DNA of 64,000 nucleotides, from the NCBI GenBank assembly GCA_002480085.1, contig DKPJ01000011.1, positions 868,604 to 932,603 on the forward strand, given 5' to 3'. This document shows, in pieces, positions 24,554-33,611 of the stretch. Origin of the DNA: Enterobacteriaceae bacterium UBA7338. Lineage in GTDB: Bacteria > Pseudomonadota > Gammaproteobacteria > Enterobacterales > Enterobacteriaceae. Both the position numbers and the translations under genes were made by a program. Every line of letters begins with the position of its first letter. The first letter of the stretch is position 1. The notes under the pieces were generated by a model. The model searched no databases and was not told the DNA's origin. It worked only from the letters and a program-made list of their open reading frames with translations.

Positions 24554-26014
24554 ATGACAACCTTCTACACCGTCGTGAGTTGGCTGGTCATTTTGGGATA
24601 CTGGCTGCTGATTGCTGGGGTAACGTTACGTATTCTAATGAAGCGCCGCGCCGTTCCTTCGGCCATGGCCTGGCTGTTAATCATCTATATTCTGCCGCTG
24701 GTGGGGATCATCGCCTACCTCTCGTTTGGCGAGCTTCATCTCGGCAAGCGGCGGGCCGAGCGCGCCCGCGCGATGTGGCCCTCCACCGCCAAGTGGCTCC
24801 ACGATCTTAAAGCCTGCAAGCATATCTTTGCCGAAGAGAATAGCCCGGTGGCCGCCTCGCTGTTTCAACTCTGCGAGCGCCGCCAGGGTATTGCCGGCGT
24901 GAAGGGTAACCAGCTTCAGCTCCTGACCTCCTCGGACGATGTGATGCAGGCGCTGATCCGCGATATCCAGCTCGCCCGCCACAATATTGAGATGGTGTTC
25001 TATATCTGGCACCCCGGCGGAATGGCGGATCAGGTGGCCGAGTCGCTGATGGCGGCGGCCCGGCGCGGCGTTCACTGCCGTTTGATGCTCGACTCGGCAG
25101 GCAGCGTAAACTACTTCCGCAGCCCGTGGGTGGCGATGATGCGCAACGCGGGCATAGAGGTCGTGGAGGCGCTGAAGGTCAACCTGATGCGTGTCTTCCT
25201 GCGCCGGATGGACCTGCGCCAGCACCGTAAAATGGTGATGATTGACAACTATATCGCCTACACCGGCAGCATGAACCTGGTAGATCCACGATTTTTCAAA
25301 CAGGATGCCGGTGTCGGCCAGTGGGTAGATCTGATGGCGCGCATGGAGGGTCCGATCGCCACCTCAATGGGGGTCGTCTACTCCTGCGACTGGGAGATAG
25401 AGACCGGTAAACGCATTCTCCCCCCCCCGCCGGACGGCAATATTATGCCGTTCGAGCAGGCCAGCGGGCATACCATCCACACTATCGCCTCCGGCCCGGG
25501 CTTCCCGGAAGATCTGATTCACCAGGCGCTGCTGACCGCGGTCTACGCCTCGCGGGAGTATCTGATCATGACGACGCCCTACTTTGTGCCGAGTGACGAT
25601 CTGCTGCACGCCATCTGTACCGCTGCCCAGCGCGGCGTGGACGTGAGCATTATTCTGCCGCGCAAGAACGACTCTCTGTTAGTAGGCTGGGCCAGTCGGG
25701 CCTTTTTCAGCGAGCTGCTGGCGGCAGGTGTAAAAATATATCAGTTCGAAGGCGGTCTGCTGCATACTAAAAGCGTGCTGGTAGATGGCGAGCTAAGCCT
25801 GGTGGGGACGGTCAACCTCGATATGCGCAGCCTGTGGCTCAACTTTGAGATTACGTTGGTCATTGATGACGCCGGTTTCGGTGGCGATCTGGCGGCGGTG
25901 CAGGATGACTATATCTCCCGCTCCCGGCTGCTGGACGTGAAGCGCTGGCTGAAACGTCCGCTATGGCAGCGGATCGTCGAGCGACTGTTTTACTTCTTTA
26001 GTCCGTTGCTGTAA
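24554..26014 (+). CDS. clsA: Cardiolipin synthase A
   Basis: A 486-aa membrane enzyme of the phospholipase D superfamily that joins two phosphatidylglycerols to make cardiolipin. Two N-terminal membrane helices (about 8-28 and 38-58) precede two HKD motifs: HRKMVMID (near residue 224) and HTKSVLVD (near 404). The ATG at 24554 (MTTFYTVVSWL) has AAGGA upstream and gives the E. coli length; an in-frame start 17 codons upstream is less likely. Followed 35 bases later by yciU. Confidence 0.97.
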   Translation: MTTFYTVVSWLVILGYWLLIAGVTLRILMKRRAVPSAMAWLLIIYILPLVGIIAYLSFGELHLGKRRAERARAMWPSTAKWLHDLKACKHIFAEENSPVAASLFQLCERRQGIAGVKGNQLQLLTSSDDVMQALIRDIQLARHNIEMVFYIWHPGGMADQVAESLMAAARRGVHCRLMLDSAGSVNYFRSPWVAMMRNAGIEVVEALKVNLMRVFLRRMDLRQHRKMVMIDNYIAYTGSMNLVDPRFFKQDAGVGQWVDLMARMEGPIATSMGVVYSCDWEIETGKRILPPPPDGNIMPFEQASGHTIHTIASGPGFPEDLIHQALLTAVYASREYLIMTTPYFVPSDDLLHAICTAAQRGVDVSIILPRKNDSLLVGWASRAFFSELLAAGVKIYQFEGGLLHTKSVLVDGELSLVGTVNLDMRSLWLNFEITLVIDDAGFGGDLAAVQDDYISRSRLLDVKRWLKRPLWQRIVERLFYFFSPLL

Positions 26015-26049
26015 AACGTGCCCATCAGCGGTTAAACCAGGGTGTTACT

Positions 26050-26379
26050 ATGGAAATGGATCTGAACAATCGCCTGACTGAAGATGAAACGCTTGAGCAG
26101 GCTTACGATATTTTTCTTGAGCTGGCGGTGGATAATCTCGATCCGGCAGACGTTATTCTTTTTAATTTGCAGTTTGAAGAGCGCGGCGGCGCCGAGCTGT
26201 TCGATCCGGCCGAGGACTGGCAGGAGCATGTCGATTACGATCTGAACCCGGACTTCTTCTCGGAAGTGGTGATTGGCCTGGCGGATACCGACGGCGGGGA
26301 AATCAACGATATCTTTGCTCGCGTCCTGCTCTGCCGCGAAAAAGATCACAAGATTTGCCACATTCTGTGGCGTGAGTAA
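26050..26379 (+). CDS. yciU: DUF440 family protein YciU (HI1450-like)
   Basis: A 109-aa very acidic soluble protein (MEMDLNNRLTEDETLEQA) of the DUF440 family; its structure-solved relative has been proposed as a double-stranded-DNA mimic. The abundance of Asp and Glu along the chain fits that idea. Same length as E. coli YciU and in the same place after clsA, probably co-transcribed. Confidence 0.95.
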   Translation: MEMDLNNRLTEDETLEQAYDIFLELAVDNLDPADVILFNLQFEERGGAELFDPAEDWQEHVDYDLNPDFFSEVVIGLADTDGGEINDIFARVLLCREKDHKICHILWRE

Positions 26380-26386
26380 CCCCCTG

Positions 26387-26404
26387 GCGCGGTAAAGACC
26401 GCGC
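26387..26404. terminator. Small hairpin between yciU and the ion channel gene
   Basis: GCGCGGT (26387-26393) pairs with ACCGCGC (26398-26404) over AAAG, between convergent genes. There is no T run, so this is a weak call. Confidence 0.5.
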
Positions 26405-26412
26405 TACGCCTC

Positions 26413-27252
26413 TTATGCCTTCGGCAGTCGTTCGCCGCAGCGCATGCAGTAGTGCGCATCCGCGTTGTGGTCATGCAGATGGCAGCGCGGACAGCGGCGA
26501 GCATTTTTTCTTTGCTGGATTTCACTGCTCATCTGCGCCGTCAGGATCCCCGTCGGGATTGCAATCACCGAGTAGCCAATTAAAATCAGTATCGAGGCCA
26601 CAAACCGCCCGGCAACCGTATGGGGGGTAATATCGCCGTAGCCAACCGTAGTCACCGTCACCACCGCCCAGTAGACCGCCACCCCCAGGCTGGTAAAGCC
26701 GCTCGCCTCCCCTTCGATGGCATACATCATCGCTCCGGCTGACACCATCACAATACCCACAAAAGCATAGAACAGAATGAGCTGATGCCGGGCATTGATG
26801 ACCGCTCGCCACAGGCTATGCAGCGCAGGCATATAGCGCAGCAGCTTGAGGATCCGCAGCACGCGTATCGCCCGCATTGCCCGCCAGGCGAAGAAGTAGT
26901 GAATAGCCAGCTCGGGCCAGAGCCACAGAACGTAGAGCGGCAGCATGGTCGCCAGATCGATAATGCCCCAGAAGCTAAAGACGTAGCGTACGGGGTTGGG
27001 CCAGGCAACGACCCGCAGAATGTACTCAAGGGTAAAAATGAGGGTAAAGCCCACCTCTAGCCAGATAAAGAGATGCCACTGCCGGGGCGTAAAGGTCAGC
27101 TGGCTGCCCAGGCTGGATTCAATAAAGATGGTGATGACGCTCAGCAGCGCCAGCAGTCCGCACAGCGCTTCAAAGCGGCGACCGGAGCGGGCCTGCTGAT
27201 CCAACAGGCGACGGAAAAGCGTTTGGCGCAGCGAAAAAGATCGTTTGGACAC
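26413..27252 (-). CDS. Voltage-gated K+ channel family protein with C-terminal zinc ribbon
   Basis: A 279-aa six-helix ion transporter of the voltage-gated cation family. S1-S4 occupy about residues 20-150, with S4 rich in arginine (RAMRAIRVLRILKLLR). The pore carries the K+ selectivity filter TVGYGD near residue 205, followed by S6. The C terminus ends in two CxxC pairs (CPRC and CMRC) separated by HLHDHNADAHY, a small zinc ribbon. It is not the E. coli Kch protein, which has an RCK/TrkA-N domain, is longer, and lies elsewhere (between clsA and yciI). The start is GTG at 27252, with GAGGA six bases ahead. It lies between the opp operon and yciU. Confidence 0.88.
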   Translation of the reverse strand: MSKRSFSLRQTLFRRLLDQQARSGRRFEALCGLLALLSVITIFIESSLGSQLTFTPRQWHLFIWLEVGFTLIFTLEYILRVVAWPNPVRYVFSFWGIIDLATMLPLYVLWLWPELAIHYFFAWRAMRAIRVLRILKLLRYMPALHSLWRAVINARHQLILFYAFVGIVMVSAGAMMYAIEGEASGFTSLGVAVYWAVVTVTTVGYGDITPHTVAGRFVASILILIGYSVIAIPTGILTAQMSSEIQQRKNARRCPRCHLHDHNADAHYCMRCGERLPKA

Positions 27253-27265
27253 GGGAAATCCTCGC

Positions 27266-27296
27266 AACGAAAAAGGGCTGGCGTAATGCCAGCCCT
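27266..27296 (-). terminator. Terminator of the opp operon
   Basis: On the minus strand AGGGCTGGC and GCCAGCCCT (27274-27282 and 27288-27296) form a 9-bp stem with loop ATTAC, followed by TTTTT. It lies six bases past oppF and overlaps the region just upstream of the channel gene. Confidence 0.92.
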
Positions 27297-27302
27297 GCGG
27301 GA

Positions 27303-28307
27303 TTATAACGGATCCACCTTAAGACAGGAAACGGCGTGGCGGAAGCTACCCTCCAGCACCGGACGCGTCTGGGCGCACTCCGGGCCGGCAATCGGACAGC
27401 GGGTGCGGAACACGCAGCCTGACGGCGGGTTAATCGGCGACGGCAGCTCTCCTTCCAGCAGCTGGATCTGCTTATTCTTCTCCAGATCGGGATCGGGCAC
27501 CGGCACCGCCGACATCAGCGCTTTGGTGTAGGGGTGCAGCGGATTGTTATAAACCTCATCATAGGTTCCCAACTCCACCGCATGGCCCAGATACATCACC
27601 AGCACGCGATCGGAGATGTGCTTCACCACCGCCAGATCGTGGGCAATAAAGATCAGCGACAGACCCATCTCACGCTGGAGCTTCTGCAGCAGGTTCACCA
27701 CCTGCGCCTGAATCGACACGTCCAGCGCCGAGACCGGCTCGTCGCAGATGATCAGCTTCGGCTCGAGGATCAGCGCCCGGGCAATACCGATACGCTGGCA
27801 CTGGCCGCCGGAGAACTCGTGCGGGTAGCGGTTGATCAGGTTAGGCAGCAGGCCGACCTTCATCATCATCGCCTTAACGCGATCGCGTACTTCCTGACGC
27901 GGCATGTTCGGATGGTAGGTACGCAGCGGCTCGGCAATGATATCGCCGATATTCATTCGCGGGTTCAGCGACGCCAGCGGATCCTGGAAAATCATCTGGA
28001 TATCGCTGCGCACGTCGCGCCACTCGTCGGGCTTCATCCCGAGCAGATCTTTGCCCAGCCAGGCGACTTTACCGTCGGTAGCCTTCACCAGGCCGATAAT
28101 GGCCCGGGCAAAGGTCGATTTACCGCAGCCGGACTCGCCTACTACGCCAAGGGTCTCCCCTTCGTAGAGGCGCAGCGTGACGCCGTCTACCGCCTTCAGG
28201 GTTTTAGCGGGCTGCCAGAACCACTGCTTGCCATCTTTGATGTCGAAATGCACTTTCAGGTCGGCAATTTCGAGCAGAACTTTTCTCTCTTCGGTCTGGG
28301 TAGTCAT
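27303..28307 (-). CDS. oppF: Oligopeptide ABC transporter ATPase OppF
   Basis: A 334-aa cytoplasmic ATPase that, with OppD, powers oligopeptide import. Walker A GESGCGKST, signature EFSGGQCQRIGIARAL and Walker B LIICDEP are intact, and the C-terminal oligopeptide-transporter cysteine motif CVFRTRCPIAGPEC is present. Length equals E. coli OppF. It overlaps oppD by four bases (ATGA) and is the last gene of the operon. Confidence 0.98.
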   Translation of the reverse strand: MTTQTEERKVLLEIADLKVHFDIKDGKQWFWQPAKTLKAVDGVTLRLYEGETLGVVGESGCGKSTFARAIIGLVKATDGKVAWLGKDLLGMKPDEWRDVRSDIQMIFQDPLASLNPRMNIGDIIAEPLRTYHPNMPRQEVRDRVKAMMMKVGLLPNLINRYPHEFSGGQCQRIGIARALILEPKLIICDEPVSALDVSIQAQVVNLLQKLQREMGLSLIFIAHDLAVVKHISDRVLVMYLGHAVELGTYDEVYNNPLHPYTKALMSAVPVPDPDLEKNKQIQLLEGELPSPINPPSGCVFRTRCPIAGPECAQTRPVLEGSFRHAVSCLKVDPL

Positions 28308-29317
28308 ACCAGCTCCTCCACCGGCTTAAAGCAGGCGCGCAGGCGGCCTGGGGCAAACTCCTCCAGCGGCGGCGCCGTGTTACAAATTTCCATCGCGTGC
28401 GGGCAGCGCGGCTGGAACGGGCAGCCTTTCGGCAGGCGCAACAGGTTTGGCGGGTTACCCGGAATGGTCAGCAGGGACTCGCCCTCCGCGTCCAGACGCG
28501 GTACGGCGTTCAGCAGGCCAATCGAGTACGGGTGCGCAGGCTGATAGAAGACGTTGCGCGCGGCACCGTACTCCATCGTCCGGCCCGCATACATCACCAG
28601 CACCTTATCGCAGATGCCTGCCACTACCCCGAGGTCGTGGGTGATCATAATGATGGCGGTATTAAACTCGCGCTTCAGCTCGTTGAGCAGGGTCATGATC
28701 TGCGCCTGCACGGTCACGTCCAGCGCGGTGGTCGGCTCATCGGCGATCAGCAGCTTAGGACGGCACAGCAGTGCCATGGCGATCATTACGCGCTGGCGCA
28801 TCCCGCCGGAGAACTCATGGGGATACATGCGCATGCGCTTACGCGCTTCCGGCATTTTTACCGCATCGAGCATTTTAACCGACTCTTCAAAGGCTTCGGC
28901 TTTACCCATGCCTTTGTGCAGCATCAGCACTTCCATTAGCTGCTCGCCGACGCGCATATAGGGGTTCAGCGAGGTCATCGGATCCTGGAATATCATCGAG
29001 ATCTGCTCGGCACGCAGCCGGTTCAGCTCGCGCTCCGGCAGGTTGAGGATCTCTCTGCCGTTGAACTTTGCCGAGCCGCCAATAACGCCGTTGGCAGCCA
29101 GCAGGCCCATCAGCGCGAAGGCGGTTTGCGATTTACCGGAGCCGGATTCACCGACGATGCCCAGGGTCTCCCCCGCGCTCAGGCTAAAGTTGAGGTCGTT
29201 GACCGCCGTTACGTCACCGTCCGGCGTTTTAAAGGTGACCCGCAGGTCGTTGACATCCAGCAGAACGTTAGATTGCTGCTGCGCCACCGACGACGCTGAG
29301 GTTTCAATGATGCTCAT
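28304..29317 (-). CDS. oppD: Oligopeptide ABC transporter ATPase OppD
   Basis: A 337-aa partner ATPase. Walker A GESGSGKSQ, signature EFSGGMRQRVMIAMAL, Walker B LLIADEPTTALD and the C-terminal CPFQPRCPHAMEIC motif (an iron-sulfur or zinc site in some relatives) are present. The start at 29317 (MSIIETSA) gives the E. coli length. It is 12 bases after oppC. Confidence 0.98.
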   Translation of the reverse strand: MSIIETSASSVAQQQSNVLLDVNDLRVTFKTPDGDVTAVNDLNFSLSAGETLGIVGESGSGKSQTAFALMGLLAANGVIGGSAKFNGREILNLPERELNRLRAEQISMIFQDPMTSLNPYMRVGEQLMEVLMLHKGMGKAEAFEESVKMLDAVKMPEARKRMRMYPHEFSGGMRQRVMIAMALLCRPKLLIADEPTTALDVTVQAQIMTLLNELKREFNTAIIMITHDLGVVAGICDKVLVMYAGRTMEYGAARNVFYQPAHPYSIGLLNAVPRLDAEGESLLTIPGNPPNLLRLPKGCPFQPRCPHAMEICNTAPPLEEFAPGRLRACFKPVEELV

Positions 29318-29329
29318 TAACAGCACTCC

Positions 29330-30238
29330 TTAACGATCTTTCGGGTCGAGGGCATCACGCAGGCCATCGCCGATAAAGTTAAAACAAAACAGGGTAACCA
29401 CTAAAAATACCGCCGGGAAAAGCAGCAGCCACGGCGACACTTCCATTGAGTTTGCGCCATCGCTGAGCAGCGCGCCCCAGCTGCTGAGCGGCTCCTGGGT
29501 ACCGAGACCAAGGAAGCTCAGGAAGGATTCGAACAGGATCATGCTCGGTACCAGCAGCGAGGCATAGACCACCACCACGCCCAGCACGTTCGGTACGATG
29601 TGCCGTATTACGATGCTGGCCGTCGATACGCCGCCGACCTGCGCCGCCTCGATAAACTCTTTGCGCTTCAGGCTCAGCGTCTGGCCGCGCACGATACGCG
29701 CCATGTCGAGCCAGGAGACCATGCCGATAGCGACAAAGATCAGCAGGATGTTCTGGCCGAAGAAGGTCACCAGCAGGATCACAAAGAACATGAACGGGAA
29801 GGAGTTGAGGATCTCCAGCAGGCGCATCATCACCGAGTCAACTTTGCCGCCGAGATAGCCGGAGAGCGACCCGTAGAGCGTGCCAACAATCACCGCTACC
29901 AGCGCGGCGGCGATGCCCACCATCAGGGAGATGCGGCCGCCGATAGCAACGCGCACCAGCAGGTCGCGGCCCGAGGAGTCGGTGCCGAAGTAGTGGCCGG
30001 ATTCCATATCCGGCGCGTTGGACATCATGCCCCAGTCGGTATCGAAATAGGTGAACTGCGACAGCATCGGCGCAAAGGCGACGAACAGCGCAATCAGTAC
30101 CAGCACCGCAAGGCTGGTTACCGCGGCGCGGTTGTGCATAAAGCGACGGCGTGCGTCCTGCCACAGGCTACGTCCTTCGACTTCCAGTTTCTCACTGAAG
30201 TTTTCCAGCGCCTCGCTGTTTTTCTTACTTAACATCAT
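29330..30238 (-). CDS. oppC: Oligopeptide ABC transporter permease OppC
   Basis: A 302-aa inner-membrane permease with six helices; the first lies at about residues 40-60 and the BPD-permease domain fills the rest. The EAA loop that contacts the ATPase is visible around EFIEAAQVGGVST. Identical in length to E. coli OppC. Located 14 bases after oppB. Confidence 0.98.
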   Translation of the reverse strand: MMLSKKNSEALENFSEKLEVEGRSLWQDARRRFMHNRAAVTSLAVLVLIALFVAFAPMLSQFTYFDTDWGMMSNAPDMESGHYFGTDSSGRDLLVRVAIGGRISLMVGIAAALVAVIVGTLYGSLSGYLGGKVDSVMMRLLEILNSFPFMFFVILLVTFFGQNILLIFVAIGMVSWLDMARIVRGQTLSLKRKEFIEAAQVGGVSTASIVIRHIVPNVLGVVVVYASLLVPSMILFESFLSFLGLGTQEPLSSWGALLSDGANSMEVSPWLLLFPAVFLVVTLFCFNFIGDGLRDALDPKDR

Positions 30239-30252
30239 GGCGTACCCCAGCG

Positions 30253-31173
30253 TTAGTAACGGATTTTCGGATCGATAACGGCATAGAGCACATCCACGAT
30301 CGCGTTAAACAAAATTGTCAGCGTGCCAACCAGAATGGTCAGGCTCAGCACCAGGGAGTAGTCGCGGTTCAGCGCGCCGTTAACAAACAGCTGGCCGATC
30401 CCCGGCAGACCGTAGATGGTTTCGATAACCATCGAGCCGGTGATGATGCCAACAAACGCGGGACCCATATAGGAGAGCACCGGCAGCAGCGCGGGCTTCA
30501 GGGCGTGACGCAGGATGATCCGGCGCAGGGGCAGCCCCTTGGCGCGGGCGGTACGGATGAAGTTAGAGTGCAGCACCTCAATCATTGACCCACGAGTGAT
30601 ACGCGCAATGCTGGCGATGTAGGCCAGGGAGAGGGCCACCATCGGCAGGATCATAAATTTCGGTGCCCCGCCGTTCCAGCCGCCGCCCGGCAGCCACTTC
30701 AGGGTGATGGCGAAAATAAGCACCAGCAGCGGCGCAACCACGAAGCTTGGAATAACTACCCCGGTCATCGCAAAGCCCATGACCGTATAGTCCCATTTTG
30801 TATTCTGGTTAAGCGCCGCAATAACGCCTGCCGCCACGCCCAGCACCACGGCGAGGAAAAAGGCGGCCGCGCCTAATTTTGCAGAGACCGGCAAGCTCGA
30901 TGCCACCAGATCGTTGACCGAATAGTCTTTGTATTTAAATGACGGTCCGAAATCACCGTGCGCTAGCTGTTTCAGGTAGCTGAAATACTGGGTCATGATC
31001 GGATCGTTTAAGTGATATTTCGCTTCGATATTCGCCATCACTTCCGGCGGCAGCGCGCGCTCGCTGGTAAAAGGACTACCCGGCGCAAGACGCATCATAA
31101 AGAAGGAGATTGTAATAAGAATCAGGAGCGTCGGAATTGCTTCCAGACAGCGACGTAAAATAAATTTCAACAT
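30253..31173 (-). CDS. oppB: Oligopeptide ABC transporter permease OppB
   Basis: A 306-aa inner-membrane permease with six helices (first at about 9-29, LEAIPTLLILITISFFMMR). The EAA-type loop lies near IRTARAKGLPLRRI. It forms the translocation channel with OppC. It is preceded by a hairpin that separates it from oppA and probably lowers its expression relative to the binding protein. Confidence 0.98.
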   Translation of the reverse strand: MLKFILRRCLEAIPTLLILITISFFMMRLAPGSPFTSERALPPEVMANIEAKYHLNDPIMTQYFSYLKQLAHGDFGPSFKYKDYSVNDLVASSLPVSAKLGAAAFFLAVVLGVAAGVIAALNQNTKWDYTVMGFAMTGVVIPSFVVAPLLVLIFAITLKWLPGGGWNGGAPKFMILPMVALSLAYIASIARITRGSMIEVLHSNFIRTARAKGLPLRRIILRHALKPALLPVLSYMGPAFVGIITGSMVIETIYGLPGIGQLFVNGALNRDYSLVLSLTILVGTLTILFNAIVDVLYAVIDPKIRY

Positions 31174-31252
31174 TGCCCGTACCTTCTGGCCTGTGCCTTA
31201 TACACGTGGCGTAATAATGCCTGTGTATGCAGTGCGATAAAATAAGACACGA

Positions 31253-31298
31253 TGGGGCAGTGCGACGCCGCGTCTTAGCACGGTTGCGCCCTGCCCCA
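31253..31298 (-). promoter_or_regulatory. oppA-oppB intergenic hairpin
   Basis: Arms TGGGGCAG (31253-31260) and CTGCCCCA (31291-31298) give an 8-bp GC-rich stem with further pairing inside. It lies 10 bases past the oppA stop. In such operons an intergenic hairpin stabilises the abundant binding-protein message and partly ends transcription. Confidence 0.65.
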
Positions 31299-31308
31299 CA
31301 TATTGCCA

Positions 31309-32943
31309 TTAATGTTTGATAACGTAGAGATCTTTACCGTAGACGTTATCCATTGGGTCTTTACCGGTATAACCGCCAACCCATGGTTTCACCAGACGCG
31401 CGTTTACGTAGTAGTAAACCGGCACGATCGCCGAGTCTTTGCCCAGCTGCTGCTCAGCCTGATCGTACAGCTCGCTGCGTTTTGCATCGTCGCTGGCTTT
31501 CACGGCATCGGCCATGATGCGGTCAAACGCCTCGCTCTTATAGTGCGCGGTGTTCATGGAGCTGCCGGAGAGCATGGTGTTGAGGAACGAGGTTGGCTCG
31601 TTATAGTCTGCACACCAGCCAGCACGGGCCACGTCGAAGTTACCCTGGTGACGAGTATCGAGGAAAGTTTTCCACTCCTGGTTCACCAGCTTGACGTTGA
31701 CGCCAAGGTTTTTCTGCCAGATGGAGGCGGCAGCGATGGCCAGCTTCTTGTGCAGATCGGAGGTGTTATACAGCAGGTTAAAGGTCAGCGGCTTGTCTTT
31801 GGTGTAACCCGCTTCCGCCAGCAGTTTTTTCGCCTCTTCGTTGCGTTTTTCCTGCGTCCAGCCGAACCACTCCGGCTTGGTCAGCTTCGCTCCGTCGGCG
31901 TACGGCGGGGTGTAGCCATAGGCGGGCAGATCGCCCTGCGCTTTTACTTTGTTCGCGATGATATCGCGGTCCAGGCCCAGCTTCAGGGCGGTACGGATGC
32001 GGGCATCGGTAAACGGTGCTTTCTGGTTGTTAATTTCGTAGTAGTAGGTGCACAGATACGGGTCAACGTGCACCTCCTGCGGGATCTCTTTTTTCAGCTT
32101 CTGGAACAGCTCGATCGGCAGGTTGTTATAGGTCATGTCAATCTCGCCGCTGCGGTAGCGGTTCACGTCCGTCACTTCGGAGGAGATGGGCAGATAGGTA
32201 ATTTGATCGAGAACGGTTTTGCCGTTATCCCAATAGTTGGTGTTACGCACCATCACAATACGTTCGTTAACAACCCAGTCCTGCAGCTTAAAGGCGCCGT
32301 TGGTCACGATGTTCGCTGGCTGGGTCCACTTTTCGCCAAATTTTTCGATGGCGGTTTTGTTTACCGGGGACATCGCCGGGTTGACCAGCAGCTTATAGAA
32401 GTAAGGAACCGGCTCGCTGAGGGTCACTTCCAGCGTGTGGTCATCAATCGCCTTAACGCCAAGCTCGCTTGGCTTCATTTTGCCGTCGATGATCGCATCA
32501 ACGTTGACGATATGGCCGTACTGCGGATAGCTTGCGTATGGCGAGGCGGTATTGGGATCGACCAGGCGCTGCCAGCTATAGACGAAATCCTGCGCGGTCA
32601 CAGGTTCGCCGTTGGACCATTTGGCATCTTTGCGCAGATGGAAAGTCCAGACTTTAAAATCTTTATTATCCCAGGATTCGGCAACGCCAGGAATTGGGTG
32701 GCCATCTACCGGAGAGGTAATCAGCAGGCCTTCAAAGAGATCGCGGCTAACGTTGGCTTCCGGTACTCCTTCGATCTTATTCGGGTCGAGCGACTGCGGC
32801 TCGGCACCGTTATTTCGGATCAGGGTCTGCTTCTCTGCCAGTTGAACACCTGCGGGTACATCTGCTGCCATAGCAACGTTACCCGCGATTAGCGCAGTTA
32901 AAATTCCTGCCGCTACCAAGCTTTTTTTTGTGATGATGGACAT
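31309..32943 (-). CDS. oppA: Periplasmic oligopeptide-binding protein OppA
   Basis: A 544-aa SBP family 5 protein that captures oligopeptides in the periplasm and delivers them to OppBCDF. The signal peptide (MSIITKKSLVAAGILTALIA, cleavage after AMA at about residue 26) is followed by ADVPAGVQLAEKQ. The ATG at 32943 has GGAG nine bases ahead. The frame is open 40 codons further upstream, which is not family-like. The CAACACAATG around the start could pair with the GU-rich arm of sRNA GcvB, a known repressor of oppA; this is inference. Confidence 0.98.
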   Translation of the reverse strand: MSIITKKSLVAAGILTALIAGNVAMAADVPAGVQLAEKQTLIRNNGAEPQSLDPNKIEGVPEANVSRDLFEGLLITSPVDGHPIPGVAESWDNKDFKVWTFHLRKDAKWSNGEPVTAQDFVYSWQRLVDPNTASPYASYPQYGHIVNVDAIIDGKMKPSELGVKAIDDHTLEVTLSEPVPYFYKLLVNPAMSPVNKTAIEKFGEKWTQPANIVTNGAFKLQDWVVNERIVMVRNTNYWDNGKTVLDQITYLPISSEVTDVNRYRSGEIDMTYNNLPIELFQKLKKEIPQEVHVDPYLCTYYYEINNQKAPFTDARIRTALKLGLDRDIIANKVKAQGDLPAYGYTPPYADGAKLTKPEWFGWTQEKRNEEAKKLLAEAGYTKDKPLTFNLLYNTSDLHKKLAIAAASIWQKNLGVNVKLVNQEWKTFLDTRHQGNFDVARAGWCADYNEPTSFLNTMLSGSSMNTAHYKSEAFDRIMADAVKASDDAKRSELYDQAEQQLGKDSAIVPVYYYVNARLVKPWVGGYTGKDPMDNVYGKDLYVIKH

Positions 32944-33611
32944 TGTGTTGGTACTCCACTCATTATAATTACTGGCTTTTATGCCAGCCTGTTTCATTCC
33001 CCTTAGGGTTCCTGTACGGTGCAGGAGCTTTTGCATCCGCAAGGTTTTACTGCTTGCTATCACCGACTTTTATTATTACTGGCTGCTCATGGCGGCAGCC
33101 TGGCGTCGATTCTTTAACGCCTCCCCTGTTTGAGGCGCCTCTTAATATCCTGACAAGATCCATTTATGAAAATGATTCTCATCTGCATCTATTCTGTCGC
33201 AAAGAGTGGGCCGGAAAGTATCAAATGCCTTTATAGACCGCCAACACAATTTGCAAATTTGTTAAGCATTTCTCTTTTATAAGGTCCTGCAGAGGCTATA
33301 GGGAGGGCATGACTGATTGTTTTTTACACAAAAACGTAACAAGCACTCAATTTTTAGCACATTAATCTGTCGGGACGATTAATTTACTAATATCATTTCG
33401 ATAATCGGACAGCAAGCCCCAGAGTATCATGTGAGGAAAATAACAGGCAGAAAGGGGTGAATGTAAGCAAACGTGTCAGGGATGGGAATACAACTCGCTG
33501 ATTATCAAAGCATTAATTTAGCCAGCATAATTTATTATGATTGCGCCATTTTTCAACGTTTGTTATATGTTTTACTAATAATGGTAAAAAACGGCGCGGG
33601 TTGGAAACCGG
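32944..33611 (-). promoter_or_regulatory. Long upstream region of oppA, no gene
   Basis: This 668-bp gap between oppA and ychE holds no convincing gene on either strand. It is AT-rich (especially 33230-33590), as expected for a long leader and a multi-site promoter; E. coli opp is controlled by Lrp, ArcA and GcvB. No individual site stands out clearly enough to assign. Confidence 0.4.

Noticed and set aside
31303..32892. A 529-codon open frame on the plus strand, opposite oppA
   Set aside because: It mirrors the oppA codon pattern on the other strand; no known family, no ribosome site.
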